Translations under genes and position numbers: made by a program
Part shown: positions 16,885-25,149 of the stretch, piece after piece
Layout of the letters: every line of letters starts with the position of its first letter
Numbering within the stretch: the stretch's first letter is position 1
Assembly (NCBI RefSeq): GCF_025567165.1
Contig: NZ_JAOQKC010000008.1
Span: 1 to 64,000, forward strand
Direction of reading: 5' to 3'
From: Laedolimicola ammoniilytica
GTDB taxonomy: Bacteria; Bacillota; Clostridia; Lachnospirales; Lachnospiraceae
DNA length: 64,000 nucleotides
Notes under the pieces: generated by a model
Told to the model about the DNA's origin: nothing
Database searches by the model: none
The model's input: only the letters and a program-made list of their open reading frames with translations

Positions 16885-18279
16885 ATGAGACTGCCGAGAA
16901 TTATGCTGGCCGCTCCTGCCAGCGGCAGCGGCAAAACTTTGATTACCTGCGGCATCCTGCAGGCTCTGGTAAACCGCGGTTTCCGTGTGGCCTCCTTTAA
17001 ATGTGGCCCTGACTACATCGACCCCATGTTTCATAGCAGGGTCATCGGCGTGAAATCCGGCAATCTGGACACTTTTTTCACGGATAAGGCGACCACCCGT
17101 TACCTGTTTGGCCGAAGTGCTGCGGAGGCGGAGATTTCCGTGGTCGAGGGCGTCATGGGTTATTATGATGGACTTGGCGGCATCTCTGAGGAGGCCAGCT
17201 CTTCGGACGTGGCGGCGGCTCTTAATATGCCCGTGGTGCTGGTGGTGAACTGCAGGGGTATGAGCATTTCTGTGGTACCGCTGATCAAGGGCTTCCTGGA
17301 ATATCAGACTCCCAGCCGCATCAAGGGCGTCATTTTAAATCAGATGCCGAAGTCCCTGTACGCCGACATGAAGGCGCAAATTGAACGGTGGCTGCCGGTG
17401 AAGGTGCTGGGCTACGTGCCGAAGGTGGACGATCTGGTGCTGGAAAGCCGTCATCTGGGCCTGGTGCTTCCGGGTGAAATCGAGAGCCTGAAAGAGAAGC
17501 TGAACCGCCTGGCTGCCGTATTGGAGGAAAGCATCGATCTGGACGCTTTTCTGGCTTTGGCCTATGAAGCGCCGGATTTTACCTACGAGACGCCGGAGCT
17601 TCCGAAGCTCTCCGGTGAAAAAAAGGTCCGCATCGGCGTGGCGGAGGACGACGCCTTTTGCTTCACCTATCGGGATAATTTTCAGATGCTTAAGGATATG
17701 GGTGCGGAGCTGGTTCCATTTTCCCCCATAAAGGATGAGAAGCTGCCGAAAGGCATCGACGGCCTCATCTTAAGCGGCGGCTATCCGGAGCTGCACGCGA
17801 AGGCGCTGAGCGAAAACGCATCCATGCGAAGGGCTATTCACGACGCAGTGGTGGCGGGACTCCCCTGTATCGCCGAGTGCGGCGGCTTTCTTTACTTGCA
17901 CCGGATCCTGGAAGGCTCCGACGGCGTAGAGTATCCAATGGCGGATGTGATCGGGGCACGGGCCTACCGGACGGATCGGCTGTCTCGTTTCGGCTATATC
18001 GAGCTGGAGGCGAAACAGGATCAGCTCATTTTAAAAGAGGGAGAAAAGGGCCGGGGGCACGAATTTCATTACTGGGAAAGCGAGGACTGCGGCGACGCCA
18101 TCCACGCGAAGAAACCCTTACGGAAGCGGAACTGGGACTGCGTACATGGCACGCCGACCCTGTATGCGGGCTTTCCCCATCTCTTCTTCTATTCCAATCC
18201 GGCCATGGCCTGGAATTTTTTACAGAAATGTAGTAACGATTCCATACAGCCCGAAGCACCTGCTGCTGAGGGCGTATAA
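16885..18279 (+). CDS. cbiA: Cobyrinate a,c-diamide synthase (CbiA)
   Basis: A glutamine-dependent enzyme that amidates the a and c acetate side chains of cobyrinate. The ATPase domain has APASGSGKTLITCGI and FKCGPDYIDPMFH, then VVEGVMGYYDGLGG. The C-terminal glutaminase-like domain has GLILSGGYPELHA and the nucleophile Cys332 in AECGGFLYL, followed by GHEFHYWE. At 464 residues it fits the family. It abuts the CbiJET fusion and is followed 25 bases later by cobU. Confidence 0.95.
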   Translation: MRLPRIMLAAPASGSGKTLITCGILQALVNRGFRVASFKCGPDYIDPMFHSRVIGVKSGNLDTFFTDKATTRYLFGRSAAEAEISVVEGVMGYYDGLGGISEEASSSDVAAALNMPVVLVVNCRGMSISVVPLIKGFLEYQTPSRIKGVILNQMPKSLYADMKAQIERWLPVKVLGYVPKVDDLVLESRHLGLVLPGEIESLKEKLNRLAAVLEESIDLDAFLALAYEAPDFTYETPELPKLSGEKKVRIGVAEDDAFCFTYRDNFQMLKDMGAELVPFSPIKDEKLPKGIDGLILSGGYPELHAKALSENASMRRAIHDAVVAGLPCIAECGGFLYLHRILEGSDGVEYPMADVIGARAYRTDRLSRFGYIELEAKQDQLILKEGEKGRGHEFHYWESEDCGDAIHAKKPLRKRNWDCVHGTPTLYAGFPHLFFYSNPAMAWNFLQKCSNDSIQPEAPAAEGV

Positions 18280-18304
18280 AAATGATTCAATGTGAGGAAT
18301 ATAG

Positions 18305-18844
18305 ATGCTTGCAGTGATTACAGGAGGCAGTGGAAGCGGCAAATCCGAATACGCGGAGAGCGTAGCCACTTCCTTGGCAAAACGGGACGGACTTCTCTTA
18401 TATTATATCGCCACTATGCGGCCCTTCGGCGCGGAGGGCATGTGGAGAGTGGAGCGCCACCGGAAGCTCCGGGCCGGAAAAGGCTTTGAGACGATAGAAT
18501 GTTATGTAAACCTGAAAGAACAGACCCTGCCGGAGAAGGGCGTGGTGCTGCTGGAGTGCATGTCGAACCTGACGGCCAACGAAATGTTTGAGCCGGAGGG
18601 CGCGGGTGACGACACCGTGGAGGCGGTGCTGGCAGGCGTGGAGGCATTGAGAGACCGCTGCGTCCACCTGGTCATTGTGACCAACGATATCTTTTCCGAC
18701 GGAATTACATATGATGAAGTAACGGCGCTGTATCAGGAACGGCTGGGCGAGATCAACCGGCGCATCGCGGCGGAGGCCGACCAGGCGGCGGAGGTGATCT
18801 GCGGCATTCCTTTGCAGCTTAAAAATAAAGGACAGAGCCTATGA
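18305..18844 (+). CDS. cobU: Adenosylcobinamide kinase / adenosylcobinamide-phosphate guanylyltransferase (CobU)
   Basis: Phosphorylates adenosylcobinamide and then transfers GMP to it, preparing the nucleotide loop. The P-loop GGSGSGKS (residues 7-14), the guanylylated histidine region VERHRKLR (His52) and the C-terminal LYQERLGEINRRIAAEAD pattern identify it. At 179 residues it is near the usual 180. Its start follows GAGGAATATAG. The end overlaps cobS by 4 bases (ATGA). A second, shorter CobU-like protein lies at 25150-25533. Confidence 0.9.
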   Translation: MLAVITGGSGSGKSEYAESVATSLAKRDGLLLYYIATMRPFGAEGMWRVERHRKLRAGKGFETIECYVNLKEQTLPEKGVVLLECMSNLTANEMFEPEGAGDDTVEAVLAGVEALRDRCVHLVIVTNDIFSDGITYDEVTALYQERLGEINRRIAAEADQAAEVICGIPLQLKNKGQSL

Positions 18845-19611
18845 AAACGATGAGACGGATATGGAACAGTTTTAAAATCGCATTTGCCATGTATTCCAAG
18901 ATTCCCATGCCCCGGGCGGACTGGGAGAAGGAAAATATGCGCTATATGATGTGCTTCTTTCCCTTTGTGGGCATCGTCATCGGCGCGCTGATGGTGGGCT
19001 GGAGCTTCTTAAGCGGAAAGCTCGGCGTGGGCGACAGCCTCCGGGGCGTCATTTATGTGCTGATTCCGGTGCTGGTGACCGGCGGCATCCACCTGGACGG
19101 CCTGCTGGATACGGCGGACGCCCTGTCCTCCTGGCAGCCGAAGGAAAAGAAGCTGGAGATTCTCAAGGATTCCAATGCGGGAGCCTTCGCGGTCATCGTG
19201 GCCTGCTGTTATTTCCTGGCCTGCTTCGGCTTCTGGACGGAGCTGTCGGGCCGTCAGGTGCTGGTGCTCTCCGGCGGCTATGTGCTGTCCCGGTCCATGA
19301 GCGGCCTTTCGGTAGCGTCCTTTCCCTGCGCCCGCAAGACCGGAACGGTAGCAACCTTTTCCGACGCGGTGCAGGAGCGCACGGTCATGACCTGCCTCTA
19401 CATTCTGCTTTTTCTGTCCGCGGGCTTCATGTGCCTGCTGGACGCGAAGCTTGGCACGGCGGCTGTGGTGGGAGCCTGGTGTACGTTTTTCTGGTATTAT
19501 TGTATGTCCATGAAACAGTTCGGCGGCATCACCGGCGATCTGGCGGGCTGCTTCGTGCAGACCTGCGAGCTGGTCATGGCCATCTGCGTGTGGGCGGCGG
19601 GGAAGTTCTAG
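18841..19611 (+). CDS. cobS: Adenosylcobinamide-GDP ribazoletransferase (CobS)
   Basis: An integral membrane enzyme that joins adenosylcobinamide-GDP with alpha-ribazole (phosphate) to give cobalamin (phosphate). The signature GGIHLDGLLDTADALSSW with the Asp-rich motif, FAMYSKIPMP near the N-terminus and GGITGDLAGC near the end are CobS hallmarks. Several hydrophobic segments cover most of its 256 residues. It ends the first B12 block and is followed by a strong terminator. Confidence 0.94.
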   Translation: MKTMRRIWNSFKIAFAMYSKIPMPRADWEKENMRYMMCFFPFVGIVIGALMVGWSFLSGKLGVGDSLRGVIYVLIPVLVTGGIHLDGLLDTADALSSWQPKEKKLEILKDSNAGAFAVIVACCYFLACFGFWTELSGRQVLVLSGGYVLSRSMSGLSVASFPCARKTGTVATFSDAVQERTVMTCLYILLFLSAGFMCLLDAKLGTAAVVGAWCTFFWYYCMSMKQFGGITGDLAGCFVQTCELVMAICVWAAGKF

Positions 19612-19633
19612 TATTTCAATAAGTTGAAAATTG

Positions 19634-19664
19634 CGTCGGAGTTGAAAAACTCCGGCGTTTTTTT
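19634..19664 (+). terminator. Rho-independent terminator after cobS
   Basis: CGGAGTT (19637-19643) pairs with AACTCCG (19648-19654) around a GAAA tetraloop. The stem extends by three further pairs and is followed by seven T residues. It marks the end of the long B12 transcript. Confidence 0.88.
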
Positions 19665-19696
19665 CAATGAAATTATTAGCCTGACAGGCAATGTAT

Positions 19697-19725
19697 TTGT
19701 ACAAAACGATAAACCGTGTTAAAAT
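19697..19725 (+). promoter_or_regulatory. Sigma-A-type promoter for the regulator/PTS operon
   Basis: TTGTAC (19697-19702) and TAAAAT (19720-19725) are separated by exactly 17 bases, 45 bases before the regulator start. It is the only convincing promoter seen before the three-gene beta-glucoside cluster. Confidence 0.65.
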
Positions 19726-19770
19726 GAAGGAGTTGTCAGAAATAAGATTTGTTATACGGGAGGTGTCACT

Positions 19771-20576
19771 ATGGCAGGAATTAATAAGTTAGGATTTTTA
19801 AATTCTTTGATAGAAATCGTAAATAATAACATGGAAGAAGATGCTGCAACAAGTGTTCTTGCAAGATATTTTCTTGTGAATTTTAACAGACTTCCTGAGT
19901 TAAACATATACGATGTGGCAGAAAATTGTTTTGTGACTCGATCTTCTGTGCGACGATTTTGTCAATCCCTTGGATTTGATAATTATAAAGAATTAAAAAA
20001 ACAGTTAGAAAATGTGCAGGATAATTACCATTATTATAAAGATGTTGTAATTACAGAAAATTATGGACAGAAAACAGCGGAAGAACTCTATCAAATGGCA
20101 TTGGATTGTAATTCAAATGTGAGGGATTATGTGGAAAAAATTTCAGATTATATTCATGAGAGTAATCAGGTGGTATTCCTGGTTTCTGATATTTATTCGA
20201 GACAATGCAATGAATTTCAAAAAGGAATGATTCTTCTTGGAAAAATGGTAAAAATTGTGGGGCAGCAGTATGAAAATAATAAGCTTCTCTCACGTTTGGC
20301 ACAAAATGATATGGTGATTACAGTATCTGTGGGCGGATTTTTTGCTGAGGCTTCTATAAAAATTATACAGAATCTTACCTGCAAAAAATATTGCTGACAT
20401 CTAAGCGCTCAAAAAAATATAAGACATATTACAATGAGGTATTATATATTTGCAATCATGAACTTGGTGTAGACAGAACTGTATATCATGTTTACGCAGT
20501 TCCCTATTGTTTGGATTTGATTTTGTTCGCATATAAGAAAAAGTACGCAAATAGGAGCGTTTTTTGCACCCCATAA
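19771..20576 (+). pseudogene. MurR/RpiR-family transcriptional regulator, frameshifted
   Basis: The N-terminal part (residues 1-80) is an RpiR-type HTH: YDVAENCFVTRSSVRRFCQSLGF, read in two pieces, is the typical helix pair. A partial sugar-isomerase (SIS) domain follows. The frame stops at 20397 after QNLTCKKYC. The missing C-terminus continues in another frame from about 20391 (LLTSKRSKKYKTYYNEV, then the late DLILFAYKKKYAN). One extra A in the A6 run just before 20390 would restore a protein of about 268 residues, normal for the family. It may be a real null mutation, a sequencing error at a homopolymer, or slippage. The gene probably senses a phosphorylated sugar and controls the PTS and glucosidase genes downstream. 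Confidence 0.8.
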
Positions 20577-20659
20577 GAAATAATAATACTCTACAATTGA
20601 AAATGTACTAGGAAAAAGACAGCTGCAGCGTCAGAATATTTTCATTTATGGAGGGTGCT

Positions 20660-22054
20660 ATGAAAAAAACGGATAATGAGGAAACGGTTAAACGGATTCT
20701 GAATGCGGTAGGGGGAGCAACGAATATTGTTGTTGCAAATCATTGCGCAACGCGACTTCGCCTGACGATTAAAGATACTGAAAAAGTAAGAGATGAAGAA
20801 TTAAAAACAATTCCGGGAGTTATGGGACTTGTGAAGAATGCCAATGAATATCAGATTGTTATTGGCGTAGGTGTGGATAGACTATATCTGGACTTTATCA
20901 GGAAAAGTGATCTGGAATGCCAAAAAGAAATTGTAGATTTGGAAACATCTGAATTAGATCAGACCCCAAAAGGTATAAAAGGATGGTTCCTTGCATTTAC
21001 AGATTTTATAGCGGGGGCAATTATGCCGGCATTACCGGTTATTGTTGCAGGAGGAATGATCAATGCGGTGTTGGTTCTTCTAACTACATATTGTGGATTA
21101 GATAGTACATCGGGCACATATATAATCTTGCATGCTATTTATACAGGAGCATTTAGTTTTATGCCAATTTATATTGGATATAATGCAGCAAAGAAAGTCA
21201 ATGTATCGCCCATGCTTGGAGCGCTACTCGGAGGAATCATGGTATGCGGCGATATTAGTGGGGTAGAAGGACTTACATTTTTGGGAATTCCTGTTACAAC
21301 ACCGAGCTATAGTAGTACTATTTTACCAGTAATTCTGGGTGTATTATTCATGCAGTTTGTATACAAACCGCTGGATCGTGTAATTCCGAAAGAAATTAAA
21401 TTTTTTGCGGTTCCGTTGCTGACAATGGGAATCTCTGCTCCGATTACATTAATTGCTCTTGGACCTATCGCAACATGGGTGGGTCAGATACTTGGAAGCG
21501 TTCTGGTATGGCTATCTGATACGCTAGGGGGATTGGCTGTTGGTATTATGGGAGGAGCAACCCCATTTCTGTTATACACGGGAACAGCGTCAGGTCTGTA
21601 TGCGCCTATTTTTGTAAGTTTTGAACAGCTGGGATATGAGGCATTTGTAATGCCGGGAATGTTAGCTGCAAATGTTGCGGTAGGTGGAGCAACTCTGGCA
21701 GCATGGACCATGCTAAAAAAAGATGACAACAGGGCGATGGCACTTTCCTCAGGTCTGACAGCAGTATTTGGAATTACAGAACCAGCGATTTTTGGTGTTT
21801 TGGGAAGATTTCGAAGACCATTTATTGGGGCTACGATTGGCGGTTTGGCTGGAGGAGTTTTTGCCGGGGTTACGCATGTGGCAGAATTCGCGTTTTCATC
21901 TCCGGGAGTAGCGAGCGTAATTGCTTTCATTAATCCGGACGGAACAATGACTAATTTTATGATGGCAATATTAACGATGGCGATATCCTTTGTTGTAGCT
22001 TTTGTAGCAACCAGAATGCTTGGATTGGATGAGGCAGGGGCAGTGAAGGAGTGA
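20660..22054 (+). CDS. Beta-glucoside-type PTS enzyme IIBC
   Basis: A phosphotransferase permease that imports and phosphorylates a beta-glucoside. The N-terminal IIB domain has the phosphocysteine Cys29 in NHCATRLRLTI. The IIC domain (from about residue 105) has many membrane segments, and GITEPAIFGV near residue 375 is a hallmark of the glucose/beta-glucoside IIC superfamily. There is no IIA domain, so it must borrow one from another PTS. An ATG at 20648 is in frame, but GGAGGG at 20650-20655 points to the start at 20660. Codon use and base composition are clearly more AT-rich than in the B12 genes, suggesting acquisition. Confidence 0.88.
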   Translation: MKKTDNEETVKRILNAVGGATNIVVANHCATRLRLTIKDTEKVRDEELKTIPGVMGLVKNANEYQIVIGVGVDRLYLDFIRKSDLECQKEIVDLETSELDQTPKGIKGWFLAFTDFIAGAIMPALPVIVAGGMINAVLVLLTTYCGLDSTSGTYIILHAIYTGAFSFMPIYIGYNAAKKVNVSPMLGALLGGIMVCGDISGVEGLTFLGIPVTTPSYSSTILPVILGVLFMQFVYKPLDRVIPKEIKFFAVPLLTMGISAPITLIALGPIATWVGQILGSVLVWLSDTLGGLAVGIMGGATPFLLYTGTASGLYAPIFVSFEQLGYEAFVMPGMLAANVAVGGATLAAWTMLKKDDNRAMALSSGLTAVFGITEPAIFGVLGRFRRPFIGATIGGLAGGVFAGVTHVAEFAFSSPGVASVIAFINPDGTMTNFMMAILTMAISFVVAFVATRMLGLDEAGAVKE

Positions 22055-22058
22055 TAGG

Positions 22059-23519
22059 ATGAAAAAAAATATATTTCCCGAAAATTTTTTATGGGGAGGT
22101 GCTGTTGCGGCAACACAGTGTGAAGGTGCATGGAATAAAGACGGAAAAGGGGAAACAGTACTGGATCATTGTACAGCGGGCGACAGAGAACATCCACGTA
22201 TCGTAACAGACAGTCTTGAATCAATATATTCATATCCCACACATAATGGGTGTCATCAATATGAGCGGTATGAAGAGGATATTGCGCTTTTTGCTGAAAT
22301 GGGATTCAAAACTTATCGTTTAAGCATTAACTGGGCGCGAATCTATCCCAATGGGGATGATTTGGAACCTAATCAGCGTGGAATCGAGCATTACAGAAAG
22401 CTTTTTCAGTGTTGCCGGAAATATGGGATAGAGCCAACGGTTACAATGACGCATTATGATATGCCCTGGAATCTGTGCAAAAAATATGGAGGGTGGTCGG
22501 ATCGCCGTGTTGTAGAGTTTTTTGTTCGATATGCCAGAACGATATTTACAGAATATAAAGGGCTTGTGAAACGCTGGCTTACATTTAATGAAATTAACTT
22601 TGGAACTGTGACTTATGGAGGTATCGTTACCTCTGGAATTATTCCGGAGAATAGAAAGATTGTGATGGATGATCCAAACGCGACTCCGGAAGAAAAATCC
22701 AAACGCTTTCAGGCTCTTCACAATGAATTTGTCGCCAGTGCAAAGGTAGTACAATTGGGACATGAGATTGACCCTGAAAATCAGATAGGATGCATGCAGT
22801 GCGGGTTTACTTATTACCCTCTTACATCTAAACCGGAGGATATCCTTGCTGCCCAGCATGACATGGAGATTTGGAATTATTATTGCATGGATGTGCAGTG
22901 CAAAGGAAAGTATCCCTATTGGGCAAAACGATTTTGGGAGGAAAATGACATCAGATTTTCTATAGCAGAGGAGGATTTGGCTGAGCTCAGAGAAGGTACA
23001 GTTGATTTTATTAGTTTTAGTTATTATAAAAGTGATTGTTCTTCGGAAGCAGGGGCAGGAGAACAGAACAATGGAACCAATTTTGGAATTCCAAATCCTC
23101 ATTTACCCCAGACAGCATGGGGATGGTGCATTGATCCGAAGGGGCTGAGATATCTGTTAAATGATTTTTATGCGCGATATGAGCTTCCGCTTATGATAGT
23201 AGAAAATGGCATCGGTGAATATGAAATAAAAGAGGCAGATAACAGAATTCACGATCAAGCAAGGATAGAATATCTGAGGGAGCATGTGATTGCGATTCGA
23301 GAAGCGCTTCAGGACGGCGTTCCTGTCATCGGATATACGCCTTGGTCGGCGATAGATATTGTTTCTGCCGGTACCGGGGAAATGAAAAAACGTTATGGTT
23401 TTATTTATGTAGATGCGGATGATTCAGGAAATGGAAGCTACGACAGATATAGAAAAGACAGCTTTTACTGGTATCAGAAGGTTATATCTTCTAATGGAGA
23501 AAATCTGGAAAATATTTAG
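22059..23519 (+). CDS. 6-phospho-beta-glucosidase, glycoside hydrolase family 1
   Basis: Hydrolyses the phosphorylated beta-glucoside delivered by the PTS to glucose 6-phosphate and an aglycone or glucose. FLWGGAVAATQCEGAW, RLSINWARIYP, the acid/base Glu178 in LTFNEIN and the nucleophile Glu382 in IVENGIG are the GH1 signatures. GYTPWSAIDIVSAGTGEMKK near the end fits the 6-phospho subgroup. At 486 residues it is typical. It begins 4 bases after the PTS stop, so the two are one operon. Confidence 0.93.
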   Translation: MKKNIFPENFLWGGAVAATQCEGAWNKDGKGETVLDHCTAGDREHPRIVTDSLESIYSYPTHNGCHQYERYEEDIALFAEMGFKTYRLSINWARIYPNGDDLEPNQRGIEHYRKLFQCCRKYGIEPTVTMTHYDMPWNLCKKYGGWSDRRVVEFFVRYARTIFTEYKGLVKRWLTFNEINFGTVTYGGIVTSGIIPENRKIVMDDPNATPEEKSKRFQALHNEFVASAKVVQLGHEIDPENQIGCMQCGFTYYPLTSKPEDILAAQHDMEIWNYYCMDVQCKGKYPYWAKRFWEENDIRFSIAEEDLAELREGTVDFISFSYYKSDCSSEAGAGEQNNGTNFGIPNPHLPQTAWGWCIDPKGLRYLLNDFYARYELPLMIVENGIGEYEIKEADNRIHDQARIEYLREHVIAIREALQDGVPVIGYTPWSAIDIVSAGTGEMKKRYGFIYVDADDSGNGSYDRYRKDSFYWYQKVISSNGENLENI

Positions 23520-23530
23520 GCTTTGATTTA

Positions 23531-23575
23531 ATAAAAGAAATCGCTCTGATATGGAAAATGGGCGATTTCTTTTAT
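23531..23575 (+). terminator. Terminator after the 6-phospho-beta-glucosidase gene
   Basis: A perfect 14-base stem, ATAAAAGAAATCGC (23531-23544) with GCGATTTCTTTTAT (23562-23575), around a 17-base loop. The descending arm is T-rich. Confidence 0.7.
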
Positions 23576-23693
23576 CTTTTGTGTTTCCCTTGCAGGATGG
23601 TATAAAAAATAATCCGACACAACAACGTTATACCAGAATGGAGAAAATAGAAGAATCGGAGGTTAATTTCCTGGACTTACATTGTATAAAATT
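23576..23693. other. AT-rich intergenic stretch without recognised content
   Basis: Between the glucosidase terminator and the first base pairs of the decayed duplicate. No plausible reading frame, promoter or hairpin was seen. Confidence 0.4.
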
Positions 23694-24330
23694 AGGAGGA
23701 AATCAGATATGATAAAGTATATTATTTAAGACATAAGTAATGACATGAGACATCTTATCTTTCTCCTTTAAATATAAGGTATATCAGTTTTGTTTAGTGA
23801 GAAGCAGAGTAAACAGAATAAACAATATGTTTATAGAATTAAATATAGACTTTTGTTTGTAAAATAGATATACAAAAAGAGCATAACATGATAATCCACC
23901 CTAATTTACGAAGGTATAAAAAAATATACTTATAGTCCATACTGATTACAGGCGGAGCCTTTCAGAGGGAAAAAGTCTGCGCCATGGAAAGATCTATGGC
24001 AACACCCTGGGGCGCTATATCGGAACCACCAATGAGCCATTGTGCGAGGAGGGAAAAGAAGCCCTGCAGGCTATTTTCGAAGCAGGGATCTACCCCATGC
24101 CGGACGTACAAAGAACTGGCCGGGAACGCGGCCTACCAGGCCAGGATTGACAGCAACAGCACGCTACCCTTTCAGGGAGGCCTTTCAGGAGCGGTGCGTC
24201 AGGGCTTTCACAAAGTCCTTGCGGACTTAAAACGGAAAGCGGTTCACCGGGCGATCCTTGTGGACATGGAGGAACGATTATGAGTATCCTGGCAGGCAGC
24301 ATACTGGGAAGTAGTATGGCGTATCGAAGA
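23694..24330 (+). pseudogene. Decayed duplicate of the CobU-like/cobC gene pair
   Basis: This stretch is a broken copy of 25136-26015. It begins with the same AGGAGGAAATCAGA leader and ATGATA start. It then carries an AT-rich insertion (23715-23938), resumes at CTGATTACAGGCGG (23942), and continues into the cobC-like part. About nine in ten bases match the intact copy in the best-aligned parts (about 23990-24110). Three internal deletions are visible against the intact copy: about 360 bases joining short ATGGA repeats, about 122 bases (equivalent to 25679-25800), and 15 bases between two GGGAGGC repeats. The RHG catalytic start of cobC and its middle are lost, so neither product can be functional. 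Confidence 0.85.
23715..23941. mobile_element. AT-rich insertion in the decayed cob duplicate, possible MITE-like relic
   Basis: About 224 bases interrupt the third codon of the duplicated CobU-like gene. ATA is present on both sides and could be a 3-base target duplication. The left end AAGTATATTATTT is nearly complementary to AAAAAATATACTT ending at 23931 (12 of 13 positions), though the right copy stops 7 bases short of the junction. It contains no reading frame of note. The repeats are AT-rich and could be chance. Confidence 0.35.
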
Positions 24331-24371
24331 AAGAGAAGATAAAGGATTTAGAAATATCGGGATTGCAGGAA

Positions 24372-24417
24372 AAAACAGCCTGTGTTATTGTAGAAAAACA
24401 GTAACACAGGCTGTTTT
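24372..24417. terminator. Strong bidirectional-type terminator before mntA
   Basis: A perfect 16-base stem pairs AAAACAGCCTGTGTTA (24372-24387) with TAACACAGGCTGTTTT (24402-24417) around a 14-base loop. A/T runs on both arms allow function in either direction. It insulates the toxin-antitoxin genes from the decayed duplicate upstream. Confidence 0.75.
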
Positions 24418-24423
24418 AGACCC

Positions 24424-24452
24424 TTGCGGGATAAAGGCGTAAAACGTATAAT
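24424..24452 (+). promoter_or_regulatory. Likely promoter of the mntA-hepT pair
   Basis: A consensus -10 TATAAT (24447-24452) lies 17 bases after TTGCGG (24424-24429), and the mntA start follows 31 bases later. The -35 matches only in its first half. Confidence 0.5.
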
Positions 24453-24483
24453 AAAAGAAGAAAAGGAACAGGAGGTGCGGCAA

Positions 24484-24777
24484 ATGCAATTATCCAGAAA
24501 AGAGATAGAAACATGTATTAGAACGCTTCTTATAAAATATCATGCAGAATATGCCATTCTTTTTGGTTCCTATGCCAGAGGAGAGGAGACAGAAGAATCG
24601 GATATTGATGTGATAGTTGTAGGTGGGGAGCATTTCCGGGCGAAAGATATTTTTGCGTTTGGAGAAGAATTGCGGGAAATGACGAAGAAAGATGTAGATG
24701 CATTTGAACTTCGAGAAGTGAATAGAAACAGTGAATTCTATGATACCGTTATGCGGGAGGGAGTGAAGATTGCGTGA
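24484..24777 (+). CDS. MntA-type nucleotidyltransferase antitoxin
   Basis: A minimal nucleotidyltransferase of about 97 residues. GS-x10-DxD is present as Gly28-Ser29 and Asp40-Asp42 in LFGSYARGEETEESDIDV. Proteins of this family transfer AMP to a tyrosine of the partner HEPN toxin and thereby silence it. The frame is open from 24424, but GGAGGTGCGGCAA directly before the ATG at 24484 sets the start. Its stop overlaps the hepT start by 4 bases (GTGA). Base composition is AT-rich, as in the rest of the island. Confidence 0.85.
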   Translation: MQLSRKEIETCIRTLLIKYHAEYAILFGSYARGEETEESDIDVIVVGGEHFRAKDIFAFGEELREMTKKDVDAFELREVNRNSEFYDTVMREGVKIA

Positions 24778-25130
24778 AAAAGTCAGATGAAGAACGGTTA
24801 AAGAAAATTATTTCTACATGGGAAAGCCTTAGCAGGCAAATGAAAGAGCGTAATATTACAAAAGAAGATTTACTGAATGATGAGTTCTCACAATGGGCAG
24901 TTACCACGCCGTTGTATAATATAGGAGAACAGGTATATTATCTGAGTGATGAATTGAAAAAGAATTATCCGGAACAACCATGGAGTATGGTTGCAGGATT
25001 AAGGCATCGTCTGGTACATGATTATGACGGAATCAACTGGTCGATTATTGTGGAAGTTGTGTTTGAAGATATGGAACCGTTTGTCGAAGAAGTAAGAAAA
25101 ATTCTATTTGAGATAACGAGTACAAGATAA
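24774..25130 (+). CDS. HepT-type HEPN toxin (predicted RNase)
   Basis: A 118-residue, mostly helical HEPN protein with the R-x4-H-x-Y motif as Arg77, His82 and Tyr84 in LRHRLVHDYDG. In characterised pairs Arg and His are the RNase site and Tyr is the residue AMPylated by MntA. It starts with GTG overlapping the mntA stop, so the pair is translationally coupled. It sits directly upstream of the CobU-like gene, between the decayed and the intact copies of the duplicated segment. Confidence 0.85.
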   Translation: MKKSDEERLKKIISTWESLSRQMKERNITKEDLLNDEFSQWAVTTPLYNIGEQVYYLSDELKKNYPEQPWSMVAGLRHRLVHDYDGINWSIIVEVVFEDMEPFVEEVRKILFEITSTR

Positions 25131-25149
25131 ACGTAGGAGGAAATCAGAC

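Noticed and set aside
1..19770. Cobalamin riboswitch expected in a B12 operon
   Set aside because: I looked for B12-box-like sequence in the leader and intergenic regions and saw none. The operon promoter is probably upstream of the window, so a riboswitch may lie there.
20391..20576. Independent 61-residue small protein gene
   Set aside because: Its translation continues the MurR/RpiR C-terminus, so it is the frameshifted tail of the upstream regulator.
23984..24283. A 99-residue open frame as a real gene
   Set aside because: It lies wholly in the decayed cobC copy and runs across deletion joints.
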